Positions 33,191 to 44,381 of a stretch of DNA of 64,000 nt are shown here, piece after piece. Below the pieces are notes generated by a model that had not been told where the DNA came from, did no database searches, and saw nothing but the letters and a program-made list of their open reading frames with translations. Where the stretch lies: assembly GCA_027946555.1 (NCBI GenBank), contig JAPEVC010000001.1, forward strand, positions 62,001 to 126,000, written 5' to 3'. Source of the DNA: Gnomoniopsis sp. IMI 355080. Taxonomy: Eukaryota > Ascomycota > Sordariomycetes > Diaporthales > Gnomoniaceae. Both the position numbers and the translations under genes were made by a program. Within the stretch, counting starts at the first letter, position 1; every line of letters begins with the position of its first letter.

Positions 33191-33731
33191 ATGCAGGTGA
33201 AGGTACTTGTCACTATTACTTATGGCCCCGTCGCACTCGCGGCCTCACTCAAAGGCAGTCAGCACTTCGACAGCAGGGACTTGACGGCCAACGGTCACGC
33301 CGTCGCCGCCAGCAACTCTACTGGTGCGACTTGCGGCGTCGGTTATACCTACTGCGGCTACATTCTCAAAGAACAAAAGAGTATCTTTCATCTTCAACCC
33401 CTCTTTTGAAAGACATAACAATGACTGACAAATTTGCCTCGTAGATTTCGATGAAGCCACGATCCTCACGGCCTACTGCGCGGGAGGCTATTGCAACTCC
33501 AGCAAAGGCTCCACGGACACAGATCCCATGCAGGCTCTGTTTGTCTGTCTGCCTGAAAGTGCTGTTCCAAAAAGGGACATCCTTGATGATCCGCCATACA
33601 CAGGCCCGGTCAAGATCGAGCTGCTCTGCGCTTGCAGTGGCACCCCGTTCGGTGGAGGGAAGAATGTATGCCTCAATCCTGACGGGGACCATATTGGCCG
33701 GTGCTCAAATGCGTGTGAGAACGCATCTTGA
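33191..33731 (+). CDS. Secreted cysteine-rich protein (10 Cys)
   Basis: Exons 33191-33380 and 33445-33731 give 158 residues; the 64-nt intron (GTATCT...CGTAG) splits an Asn codon. The N-terminus MQVKVLVTITYGPVALAAS looks like a signal peptide, although the core is interrupted by a Tyr-Gly-Pro. The mature part begins its cysteine pattern at CGVGYTYCGYIL, followed by AYCAGGYC, FVCLP, LLCACSG, VCLNP and RCSNAC, ten cysteines in all. The layout recalls a group of uncharacterised secreted proteins in filamentous ascomycetes. It has no recognised enzymatic motif. It is possibly an apoplastic effector or cell-wall-associated protein; that is inference. Confidence 0.8.
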
Positions 33732-34895
33732 TTGCTATTGCCCTCGTGCAACTTGCTAACGAGAGGCTCCAATCGATGCTTGGGGGGGGGGAGGTCCGCA
33801 GGTAGTCACTTGTCCTTGTTCCTTCCTGTGACACCGATGGTGGCAGTTGGTGGTAGTTAGTTGTATGTGTTTGAATGAATGACACATGCCTCAGATCAGC
33901 ACATCCCAGTATCTCGGGCTGTGAAATGAGAGAGCTGTGGCGATGCTATTCAATGAGGGATGACGATCACGTAGAGGGATCAGAGAATTTAGTGGCTCGT
34001 ATCCTAGAGCGGTGCGCGTTCGAGCATCTCCAACTGTGACACCAAATGTCTGACATAGTAGGCTTCTTTTGCTAGATGATTCACACTTACCTTGTATGGG
34101 TCTCAGATGCAGATGGGCGGGTCCAAGGTAACTTACCATGGGTGGACGAATTGGCGGATTTGTTCACTTACAGTAGTTTTTTGCAGGCAGGGCAGATCGA
34201 GCTTCCGGCATCGGACGATCCCTGGGCCGCGGAGACGGGTTCCCCGTGGGGCAGAGTAGTATTTTGCTCGACCAGGTAAATTTACGTCATGCGCCGCGCC
34301 GAGCAAACAGAGGCATTTCAGCATCATGCTATTGGCTCACAGTGAGAAAATTTTGTGGATATCACCTTCAATATTTTTCTGGGCCTTTGCCTTCAAAGTG
34401 AGGCTTGCAGTGGCGACAATGCTCCAAGGGATAAGAGTAGCGAGTAATCAATCTGACGAAGGCGGCTGGAGGAAGGAGGACTGTGCAAAATCGATGTTGC
34501 GGAAAGAGGGGTTGATTGCTATGATACATTAGGTGGTGAAGGAGGGAGTACGCGCGATTGCATGTTAGAGGCAGGTATACTAGAGACGACGATCTTGCAT
34601 AGACGGCTATACCGGCAGTGTAGACGTTCAAGAGCAAATGTCATTCATCATAGTACTATGCATCTTTCCGCTCGGCATATTAGTGTCTTTTACTGCTTTG
34701 TAATTTTATCCGCCCTGGTGGGCCTGTCAAAAGGTGACTCTTTTGCGGTGGTTGTTCGGCAAGGGTTAAACAGTAGTCCGAAATTTTGGCCGGTCGAGTT
34801 TAGAATACTAAAAGTTAGTCACCCCTCCTCGTTGAAACCCAATTCTTTTCAATTCTTCCAACGACACCACGATCAAACCAATTCATATAGACAAG
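33732..34895. other. Intergenic; promoter of homocitrate synthase
   Basis: No gene is supported. The right-hand 160 bp contain two sequences resembling Gcn4/CPC sites. A G run lies at 33781-33790. Confidence 0.5.
34735..34740 (+). promoter_or_regulatory. Gcn4/CPC-type sites upstream of homocitrate synthase
   Basis: TGACTC lies about 155 bp upstream of the start codon, and a second related site, TTAGTCA (TGACTAA on the other strand), at 34815-34821. TGACTC is the core of the cross-pathway-control element that activates amino-acid biosynthesis genes in fungi, which fits the lysine-pathway gene downstream. Confidence 0.5.
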
Positions 34896-36528
34896 ATGTG
34901 TGAAACCGACGCCCCTTCAAACGGCAGCCACGCGCCTGGAACCGTACGTCTACTTCTGCTGCCATCTACTTCCCATGTCTATCCTGCCTTGCGCTGACGT
35001 CGTCCATCCAGAACGGAGGCCACTCGCGGTCGAATCCATACCAGACCGTCCAGGACTACCTCTCCAATGTTGGAAAGTTCAAGATTATTGAATCAACTCT
35101 ACGAGGTCAGCAGATGCTTACACTCGCTGCTACTGTCAATTATTTTGGCTAATTGGGGCTATACAGAGGGAGAGCAATTCGCCAACGCCTACTTCACCAC
35201 TGAGAAGAAAATCGAAATGTACGGTCCTACACCCAGCCACGATGCCTCGACCAGCCTCAATTGCTTCACTGTACGCATGCGAACATGACTATAGGCTAAT
35301 CTTTGTGACTTTTGAACAGTGCCAAGGCTCTCGACTCCTTCGGTGTCGACTACATTGAACTCACCTCCCCTGCCGCCTCTCAACAATCCTACGATGACTG
35401 CAAGAAGATCTGCAACCTTGGTCTCAAGGCTAAGATCCTGACCCACGTCCGCTGCGACATGCGCGACGCCAAGCTGGCCGTCGAGACTGGTGTGGATGGG
35501 CTGGACATCGTCATCGGTACCTCCAAGTTCCTGCGCGAGGACAGCCACGGCAAGGACATGGAGTGGATCGTCAAGCATGCCGTTGAGGTCATCGATTTTG
35601 TCAAGTCCAAGGGCCTAGAGGTCCGCTTTTCGTCGGAGGATTCTTTCCGGTCCGACTTGGTCGATCTGTTGACTCTGTATAGCGCCGTGAATAAGGCCGG
35701 TGTCCACCGCGTCGGTATTGCCGACACAGTCGGCTGTGCTTCTCCCAGGCAGGTATATGATCTGATCAGGACCTTGAGGGGCGTTGTTTCTTGCGACATC
35801 GAGACCCACTTCCACAACGACACCGGCTGTGCTATTGCCAATGCATTTTGCGCGTTGGAGGCTGGTGCCACTCACGTTGATACCAGTGTGCTTGGAAGTA
35901 TGTATCCTTGGACGTGCGTCTTTCTGTTGTAGTCACTGGAGCTAACAGCATCACAGTTGGTGAGCGCAACGGTATTACTCCTCTCGGCGGGTTCCTTGCA
36001 CGCATGCTGGTCACGAGCCCCGACTATGTCAAGAGCAAGTACAAGCTACACCAAATCAAGGAGCTCGAGGATCTCGTCGCTGAGGCCGTCGAGGTCAACA
36101 CACCCTTCAACAACCCCGTGACAGGCTTCTGCGCCTTCACTCACAAGGCCGGCATTCACGCCAAAGCTATCCTGAACAACCCCTCAACCTACGAAATTCT
36201 GAACCCAGCCGACTTCGGCTTGACCCGATACGTGCACTTCGCGTCGAGATTGACAGGCTGGAACGCCGTCAAGACACGTGTGCAGCAGCTGGGCTTGACC
36301 ATGACCGATGACCAGTGCAAGGAAGTCACCGCCAAGATCAAGGCCATGGCCGACATTAGGCAGATTGCCATTGATGATGCGGATTCGATCATCAGGTCAT
36401 ACCACTTGACTCTGCAGAACCCAGATTCGCTGGCATCCGAGGTTGCTCACTCTTACGCAAATGGTAACGGCGAGAAGGTGAACGGCACCACCCCCGCAAC
36501 AAACGGTACTACCACCGCGACTGCATGA
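34896..36528 (+). CDS. Homocitrate synthase (lysine biosynthesis)
   Basis: Five exons, 34896-34943, 35012-35105, 35167-35218, 35320-35897 and 35957-36528, encode 447 residues. The barrel starts FKIIESTLREGEQFANAYF, which holds the Arg, Glu and metal-site residues of the DRE-TIM (LeuA-like) family. THVRCDMRDAK matches the homocitrate synthase form. THFHNDTGCAIANA supplies the metal-binding histidines, and FTHKAGIHAKAIL follows. The enzyme condenses acetyl-CoA with 2-oxoglutarate, the first step of the fungal alpha-aminoadipate lysine pathway, and is feedback-inhibited by lysine in other fungi. The C-terminal tail is a low-complexity NGTT repeat. Orthologues are called LYS20/21 or lysF. Confidence 0.96.
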
Positions 36529-38128
36529 GGTTGATGCTGTGGGGTGTTCAGGAGAAAATCGGAGGAAGGTCTCGCGGTTAGCCAAAAGGACATGTGTTGG
36601 GGGCATACCCAGGCTTAACTAGAGAAAAGTGATTTCATAGGCGTAAATGGTCGGTTACTCAGGGGATATTCCAAAATCAAAGCTTTCAGGTTCGAAAACA
36701 TGACGAGGTGCAACGAATTGGTTGGTTCGTATTGGTCGACGTGATTAGGACCAATCGTCTGATGCCGCTTGCCCTCGTGAGTCGTAAGATGTTTGCTGCC
36801 GTGACAAGCAGTCCATAGTGGGCCATTCCCAAGGTCAAACGTCGAGAAATATCTTCCCGTGACGTTCTGTGCTAAATCAAGTCTCGCATAGGATGGCCTA
36901 GTTCGAAGCATGCTTATGAAGGGCGCAGGCCATACTGCGTGTGGTCGTAAGCGAAGGATTTGTCCTCTATCATGCCAAAGCTCTGCGTTGCCAGCAATAT
37001 TGCAGGGTCGAGGTCAGGTCGTGAGGTCGTAGTCAGGCTCATAGATCGTCTAATCAGAATAGATTCATAGAGAGAGGCAAAAAGTAGTGCGTATGGCATA
37101 GGAAGGGGTTGGTAGTGGTTTTGTTTGGGCTGCTTGTCTTCCGTCCATCATCCGTACTTCCGGCCATCCGCTCTGTTCCGCGGCACTGAGAACAACATTA
37201 TGCGGGAGAAAAGAGGGATCCATTAAATGCTTTACAGCCTATATGGCACCGCCAAGCAAAAGTGCATGCATTTTTGAAATTGAAGAGTGAAGTTCTCTAG
37301 GTGGTGGTTGGTACTATGGCAGCCACTAACACCTGCCGTTATTTGGGTCAGGGTTGCCTAAGGAAGGAGGGGGGGGGTGTTGGCGGTCCTTCTGGCTTGA
37401 ATAGAGCTGCTACTTGAGCTATAAGCCTTTACACTGTGTATGATCACTGGAAACAGGCTATCACATATGGGCCGCCCAGATTGAATGCGAAGGCAATGTC
37501 TTGGAAGGCTACCTAGGTGTTCCTCGAAGACATGTTGGAGTGTAACCACTGGACAAAGGTGCTCGCATCGTGCACGCCAGCGAAAAACAGCGAGGACCAT
37601 CGATTATAATAGAATTAAGAGTGATATACACAAGATTATAACACAGTAATTGTCTTCACAATATACGTGGGTCAATTGTCGTTCGAATTTCTTGATCTAC
37701 CAAATTCACTGCTCTTGAACAGGACCTTGTACGACGCTCCTGAATTGTGCGTCGTTACAAGTCAAAGAATTTAGAAAGACCCTACATAAGCCAGCCTATC
37801 ACGAACACAATTCTACTCTCGGATATAAGTATTCTAGCCCGTCATATATAAAGATGTTTCGATACTATACTCAATTTGCGATCGCAGCCTTTCGAACGGA
37901 TACCTGGGCGACTAACATGACATGACGGATACATGGTCGACCCTCGGGTAATATGAGAGTCAGGTTTATCAATGCATCAGGGTAGGGGCTCCATCAACCT
38001 GATGAAAATGCCCCAACAATGGAACAATCAAAAGAAAAAAGAAAAGATTACTGAAAATAACACAACAATTGCAAAAAATTCATTCCCAGGTTTTGAGTCT
38101 GGCTTATTGGAGACAACATCTTTATGAT
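36529..38128. other. Intergenic
   Basis: No protein gene is supported in 1.6 kb between homocitrate synthase and the tRNA. A G-rich run lies at about 37366-37380. Confidence 0.5.
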
Positions 38129-38199
38129 GTCTGCCCCATGAATCGAACATGGGTTTCCACGGCCACAACGTGGTGTACTGACCACTATACTAGGCAGAC
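38129..38199 (-). tRNA. tRNA-His (anticodon GTG)
   Basis: On the minus strand the 71-nt sequence folds as a full cloverleaf. The acceptor pair is GTCTGCC/GGCAGAC (7 bp). The anticodon stem is CCACG/CGTGG with loop TTGTGGC, giving GTG. The T arm is CCATG/CATGG with loop TTCGATT, and the D arm contains GTGGTCAGTA. No intron is present. The extra 5' G of histidine tRNA is added after transcription in eukaryotes, so its absence from the gene is normal. Confidence 0.95.
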
Positions 38200-39936
38200 G
38201 CTCATTTGTTGAATTTGCTGAACTTGTAATAACTATATCCGCTAGAAAGCTGAGTACCACCTGATTTAGCAGTGCGAGAGGTTCGAAATTTCCTTGTTCG
38301 CAATTTTCGTCTATACGATTCTTTGTATGCCATGCAATAACATACTTCGAAATATCAATTCTACAGGCATCGAAACTCGGAAACTCTATTAGGGGTCAGC
38401 GGCTCTGTGGTATGGATGGGGCTTTTGCTCGCCGCATCGCAAGCGTATGGAAGAACATATCGTGCCGGCAGCTAAATATTCGTTAACTCGACTTCTCTTG
38501 GTATATTCTAGTGACAGCTTGTTACTACTTTGTATGTCATATTCGGTCCATTTTCGCATAATGTGTGCAAGACTTCTTGCCAATATGTAACGACCGCAGC
38601 TGATGGCAGCAGTGAGCAGGGAGCAAACAATTGTTTGTATTCGTCAGGCGAGAGGTAGGAGACCTCAATTATGAGTGGGCTTCGTCAATTTCTTGACAGG
38701 ACAGCATGCGCGTATAGATGTATTAGCCGTTCTTTGGGTCATCCTCACAAGACACTGAAAACCCACGCAACGCTAGAAATCGAGAAACGCAAGCAAGAAG
38801 CAGACCAGCTTTGGTCATTTGATCAGCTATGTTATCGCGGCGCACCGAGCACCGAAACGGTAGCATCCGCAACAAGCCTGGTACGCTCTCTTCGCAGTGG
38901 AACCCTCTCTATTGTCATCGGCATGCATATCACGAACATTGTGGCCACCCTACCGCAATAGCGGCCTCTTCGCCTTTCCAGCACGGACCTAAGAAATGAA
39001 GCCGTAGACAGTACTTGCGCAGTACGAATTGTACCAGGGTTCTCCCTTGCTGCTCCCGCAATCTGGATCCTGTTCCTCCGCATTACCCCAGATTATGATG
39101 CCAAATGTTCCGGACCAAGGCCAGGCGAACAGATGTCTTTTTTAGGGTGCTCCGCGACTTGCTCCTCCTTTTTTGCTGTCCATACGACTCACTCCATATC
39201 ATCTTCACTGTAAAAAGTATTGTCCGCCCTTTTGAGGCTGCCCCCTCGAGAGAGAAAGTACTTTGCCCCAGGTGATCAACTGCGGTCTGGGATTTCCGGA
39301 CGAGACAGCAGGGCGAACACGTCCCGTCGCAGGCATGCGTGATCGCTCGCTCCAGCACCCCTGCGCGAGGACCCTTGAGAATGCGGGGGTGGGGCCCAAG
39401 CATGTCCTATTGTGGGCCTGCTGCAGCAGCACAGCTTCCGAGCTATCCAAGATGGCCTGACACACTGGAGACACTGTCACCATCCAAGAAAGAGGAGAAT
39501 TGCCAGCGTGCGCGTGGGATACCATGAGGGGAAGGATGATCGGCTCTTTGCTCCTTCCTCTCCGCCGAGGCTCACCCAAGTAATGACACTAAAGCTCAAA
39601 CAAAAAACCCCATTGTATCATTAGACCACTGCAAGCCGAGACTACTCCAAGCTTCTCCATTCCACATTCATTGCACCCGTCCTCCTCCTCCTCCTCCTTC
39701 CTTCGTCTCCTCTCCTCCTCCTGTTTTGCGCAGATGTGAGCTCTGCAAGCTCTTGATTTACGCAGTCAGAGTTGAGGACCGTGGGTTTTCTTTCGTTTCT
39801 TTACATGCTGTGAGCCCATTCAATCCAGCTGCTGTGCAACAGCAGATGAGGCCACCCGTCTGAAGCGTCTGTTGTGCAGACTGCTCACTGCTCAATTCTC
39901 AACTACGGGCTTGCTATTGCATTTGCCATCACCAAC
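38200..39936. other. Intergenic; promoter of transhydrogenase
   Basis: No gene is supported. A long pyrimidine-rich tract (CCT repeats) at about 39680-39722 lies 215-255 bp upstream of the transhydrogenase ATG. Confidence 0.5.
39680..39722 (+). promoter_or_regulatory. CT-rich promoter tract
   Basis: A 43-bp stretch almost wholly of C and T, with CCT triplets, precedes the transhydrogenase gene. Such tracts are common just upstream of transcription starts in highly expressed filamentous-fungal genes. Confidence 0.4.
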
Positions 39937-42900
39937 ATGTCGTGGCCTATGTTCCGGCCAACACTGGCCCGCCATGTGCATGTGTCCTCGGCCACTGTCG
40001 AACCCCTTGTCCAGCACTCGTCGCGTGCCCTCGGTGAGCTAGCCCAAGGAACACCTGAGCAATCAGCTCGAATATATACACTGTGGCATCGTGCACGCCT
40101 GTCGAATAGATCCTAATTGATAATGAACCCTAGTGACTGCTTCTGCCGTGACTGCTGCGCGGCGCCAGCATCATACTGCCACTGGCCGGAAACAACCAAA
40201 CTCTCTCTCTCTATCCCTTGCCTTGCGCTTGAAACAGCCTCTGCAGCTTGTCCGCTATGCTTCGGTTTTATCCAACATACCAGTCCCACCTTCATCCTTC
40301 TCTGGTGCTGGCGCCAAATACTCTACGACGGTGGTGCCCCAGACGACACCCTACAGCAATCTCACTGTCGGTGTCCCTCGCGAGACTTTCCCTAACGAGA
40401 GACGCGTTGCTCTGACACCTCAGAATGTTGCTCTTCTTCTGAAGAAGGGCTTTGGCAAAGTCATTGTTGAGAAAGGTGCTGGTGCTGAGGCCCAATTCCT
40501 GGACGAGGCGTATGATAAGGCTGGCGCCACGCTTGTCGATGGTGCCTCACCAGTATGGAAGCAGTCCGACATTGTTCTCAAAGTTCGCGGACCAAGCGAG
40601 GCCGAGGTTGATCAGCTTCACGAAGGCCAGACTATCATCAGCTTTCTCCAGCCAGCCCAGAACAAGGACTTAGTCGCGAAGATTGCCGCCAAAAAGGCGA
40701 CCTCCTTCGCTATGGACATGATTCCTCGCATCAGCCGTGCGCAGGTCTTTGATGCTCTCTCGTCTATGGCCAATATTGCTGGTTATAAGGCCGTGCTGGA
40801 AGCTTCGAATACTTTTGGTCGATTCCTTACGGGACAGGTTACTGCTGCTGGAAAAATTCCACCGTGTAAGGTGCTCATCATTGGAGCCGGTGTCGCAGGT
40901 CTAAGCGCCATTGCAACCGCGAGAAGAATGGGTGCAGTGGTGCGAGGTTTCGATACACGACCTGCTGTCAGGGAACAGGTTCAGTCTTTGGGCGCCGAGT
41001 TTATCGAGGTTGACTTCCAAGAAGACGGTTCCGGTGCCGGTGGCTATGCCAAAGAGATGTCCAAGGGATTCATCGAGGCCGAGATGAAGCTCTTCACCGA
41101 GCAAGCCAGAGAAGTCGACATCATCATCACGACTGCTCTGATTCCCGGACGCCCTGCCCCGAAGCTGATTACCAAGTCCATGATTGAGATCATGAGACCT
41201 GGCTCAGTAATCGTCGATTTGGCTGCTGAGGCTGGCGGTAATTGTGAAAAGACTGAGCCCGGAAAACTGGTCACGTATCATGATGTGAAAATCATTGGTA
41301 AGTTCAAAGGTGATTGAAAGGGCGAGACAAGTCTTAACGACATACGCAGGCTACACCGATCTTCCATCCAGACTGCCCACGCAATCGTCTACGCTTTACT
41401 CGAACAACATCACTAAATTCATGCTGTCTATGGCGCCTACTGAGAAGGAATTCGGTGTCGACCTTGAAGACGAGGTCGTCAGAGGCTCGATTGTCACCCT
41501 CAAGGGCGCCGTGATCCCCACCGCTCCACGCCCAGCTCCGCCCCCGGCACCGGTCGCCCCGACTACGAATGCTGCCAAGGAAGCCGAGGTGGTTGCCTTA
41601 ACTCCCTTTCAGAAGACTTCGCGAGAAGTCGGGTTCGTCACTGGAGGCATGGCCACAGCTCTTGCGTTGGGCAAAGCGACCGGGCCAGCTTTCATGGACA
41701 ATGTCTTCACTTTCGGTCTCGCTGGGTAGGCACTCCTCCGTCCCCCAAGCCTCCTTATCTTGAAGTTCAATAAATATTTCTTTTGTGGATATGTCGCCTC
41801 TCACCAACTCCTTAACTACCTCCTGAAACTCTTACAATTGTACAATACTAACGACGCAAGGAGTAAAGTCTCATCGGACACAGGGTGGTCTGGGGTGTGG
41901 CACCCGCTCTGCACTCACCTCTCATGTCTGTGACCAACGCAATCTCGGGCATGGTTGGCATTGGCGGCTTGTTCGTTCTGGGAGGTGGCATTCTTCCTGA
42001 GACGATCCCTCAGCTACTGGGCGCGGCATCTGTCCTTCTGGCATTCGTCAATGTGTCTGGTGGTTTTGTGCTAACCAAAAGAATGCTCGACATGTTCAAA
42101 CGGCCCACTGATCCTCCAGAATATCCATGGCTGTACGCTATTCCTGCGGTTGTCTTCGGTGGCGGCTTCTTAGCTGCTGCTTCAACTGGTGCTGCAGGTC
42201 TTGTACAAGCTGGCTATATGGTCAGTTCAATTTTGTGCATTAGTTCCATTTCAAGTCTTGCATCTCAGGCCACGGCTCGGATGGGCAATGCTCTTGGTAT
42301 TCTCGGAGTCGGATCCGGTGTGTTGGCATCGCTGTTGGCAGTTGGCTTCTCACCTGAAGTGTTGACACAATTTGGTATACTCGCCACTGCCGGCAGCGTC
42401 ATTGGGTTCCTGATTGGCAAGCGCATCACGCCCACTGATCTTCCTCAGACAGTGGCGGCTTTGCACTCAGTCGTGGGTCTAGCAGCTGTCTTGACCTCCA
42501 TTGGCAGTGTCATGGGTAGCCTTGACGATATCTCGACCTTGCATCTTGTCACTGCCTATCTAGGTGTCCTGATCGGCGGTGTGACTTTCACTGGCTCCAT
42601 TGTGGCATTCTTAAAGCTCTCCGCCAGGATGTCCTCGAAGCCTCTCATCTTACCTGGTCGACATGCCTTGAACTCTAGCTTGCTAGCAGCCAATCTCGGC
42701 ACAATGGGAGCTTTCGTGACAATGGCCCCTGGTAGCCCGATGATCGCTGCGGGCGCACTCGCTGCCAACACGGCTCTCTCGTTCATCAAGGGTTACACGA
42801 CTACAGCTGCGATCGGTGGCGCAGACATGCCTGTTGTTATCACAGTCTTGAACGCGTACTCGGGTTTCGCCCTCGTCGCCGAAGGCTTCATGTTGGAGAA

Positions 42901-43646
42901 TCCTCTCCTAACCACAGTTGGGTCACTTATCGGCGTGTCGGGTTCCATTCTTTCTTATATCATGTGCGTGGCGATGAATCGCTCGCTAACGAATGTCCTC
43001 TTCGGTGGCATCGCACCTGCGGCGCAGACCGACTACAAAGTCGAGGGCAGCGTGACACAGACCAATGTGGAGGATGTGGCCGATGCACTCGTCAATGCGG
43101 ACTCGGTCATTATTGTTGTTGGCTACGGCATGGCTGTCGCCAAAGCGCAGTATGCTATTTCCGACATGACCAAGATGATGCGCGCAAAGGGCATCAACGT
43201 GCGTTTCGCCATCCATCCTGTGGCGGGTCGCATGCCAGGTCAATGCAATGTGCTGCTTGCGGAAGCGAGCGTGCCGTATGATATTGTGCTGGAGATGGAT
43301 GAGATCAATGACGATTTTGGAGATACCGATGTGACGCTGGTCATTGGAGCCAACGACACGGTCAACCCGATTGCGCTGGAGCCGGGTAGTCCCATCGCCG
43401 GTATGCCAGTGCTGCATGCTTGGAAGTCAAAGTCTACCATTGTTCTGAAACGGGGCATGTCCTCAGGATACGGTGAGTGTCTCTCGTTTGTGAAGTGAGA
43501 AATGTACTGATTTGTGCTAATATTTGCTGCGCATAGCCGATGTTCCTAACCCAATGTTCACGATGCCCAGCACCAAGATGCTCTTCGGTGATGCGGCTAC
43601 TTCGACGAACGCCCTGAAGAATGCGATTGAGGCTAAGCTGGCGTAA
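39937..43646 (+). CDS. NAD(P) transhydrogenase, mitochondrial (fused alpha-beta)
   Basis: Five exons, 39937-40033, 40134-41297, 41350-41725, 41869-43472 and 43537-43646, encode 1116 residues. A Ser/Arg/Ala-rich mitochondrial presequence (about 1-90) is followed by the NAD domain: VGVPRETFPNERRVALTP, Rossmann motif IGAGVAGLSAIATARRMGA, and RGFDTRPAVREQVQSLGAEF. After a Pro-rich linker (PRPAPPPAPVAP) come the membrane helices, through LIGHRVVWGVAPALHSPLMS, which is built across intron 3. The NADP domain has VVGYGMAVAKAQYA, GRMPGQCNVLLAEA and IGANDTVNP. The inner-membrane enzyme uses the proton gradient to make NADPH from NADH. The alpha and beta parts are fused as in animal NNT. Confidence 0.96.
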
Positions 43647-44381
43647 GCAGTTGTTTCTTGAGTGCAAGGTTCTTGTCTGTTGAATTGAGATCCTAGAGGT
43701 AGATGGGTCTAGAAGTGTAAGGACGTGTTTGGCTGTTATCTTGTGGGAACTTTTGTGAATATAATCTAGATACGCTAGAAATAATCATGTTGGGTTTCAG
43801 CGATTGTCCTGGATAGTTACGAACATGCTGCTCGTCGCTTGTGTGTGACTTATATTTCGAGCCTGGTAGGTAAAGGAGACTTTTTGCCTCCCGAATATCT
43901 GTGGACAATACCTGCTACGAATATGAGGAGTGTTTGTTACAAGAATAGCTAAACAGAGCTAAGGTCCGAGGAGATTGTTCTATTTGTGCACAAGCACAGT
44001 CTAGAACGATGTTCCCGAGTACTAAACAATTAGAGGACCTGTCACCTGGGTGGATCTGCTCTACACATATAGAAAACTAAAGAAGCTGTAGATTTCCAAC
44101 AGGAAAAGCTACTAGCCCACATGGAATCGGGAGTTGGTTTTTGGTTAATGCTGACAACTGTCGAATTGAGCCAGAATGATTCATCGGCGAGCCAGTCAGT
44201 ACCCGCAGGTGCCCTATGCCCATGATAGATTAGCCGCAAGTTCTGAACAGTCGATGAGATATAAAGCCTTGTGCTTATGCCCACAAAAGAAGAATGTATT
44301 TGAAGAATTGGATGTAAGCCAAATGAAACACTCCATCAATTTTCCGCTTTCAAAATCAGTCGCTGAGTGTGCGGCTTCGAA
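43647..44381. other. Intergenic
   Basis: No gene is supported. A TATA-like element at 44260-44265 precedes the acyltransferase gene. Confidence 0.5.
44260..44265 (+). promoter_or_regulatory. TATA-like element of the acyltransferase gene
   Basis: TATAAA lies about 120 bp upstream of the proposed ATG at 44382. Confidence 0.4.

Noticed and set aside
44367..44381. Upstream GTG extension of the acyltransferase frame
   Set aside because: GTG is not a normal start in fungal nuclear genes; the ATG at 44382 is preferred.
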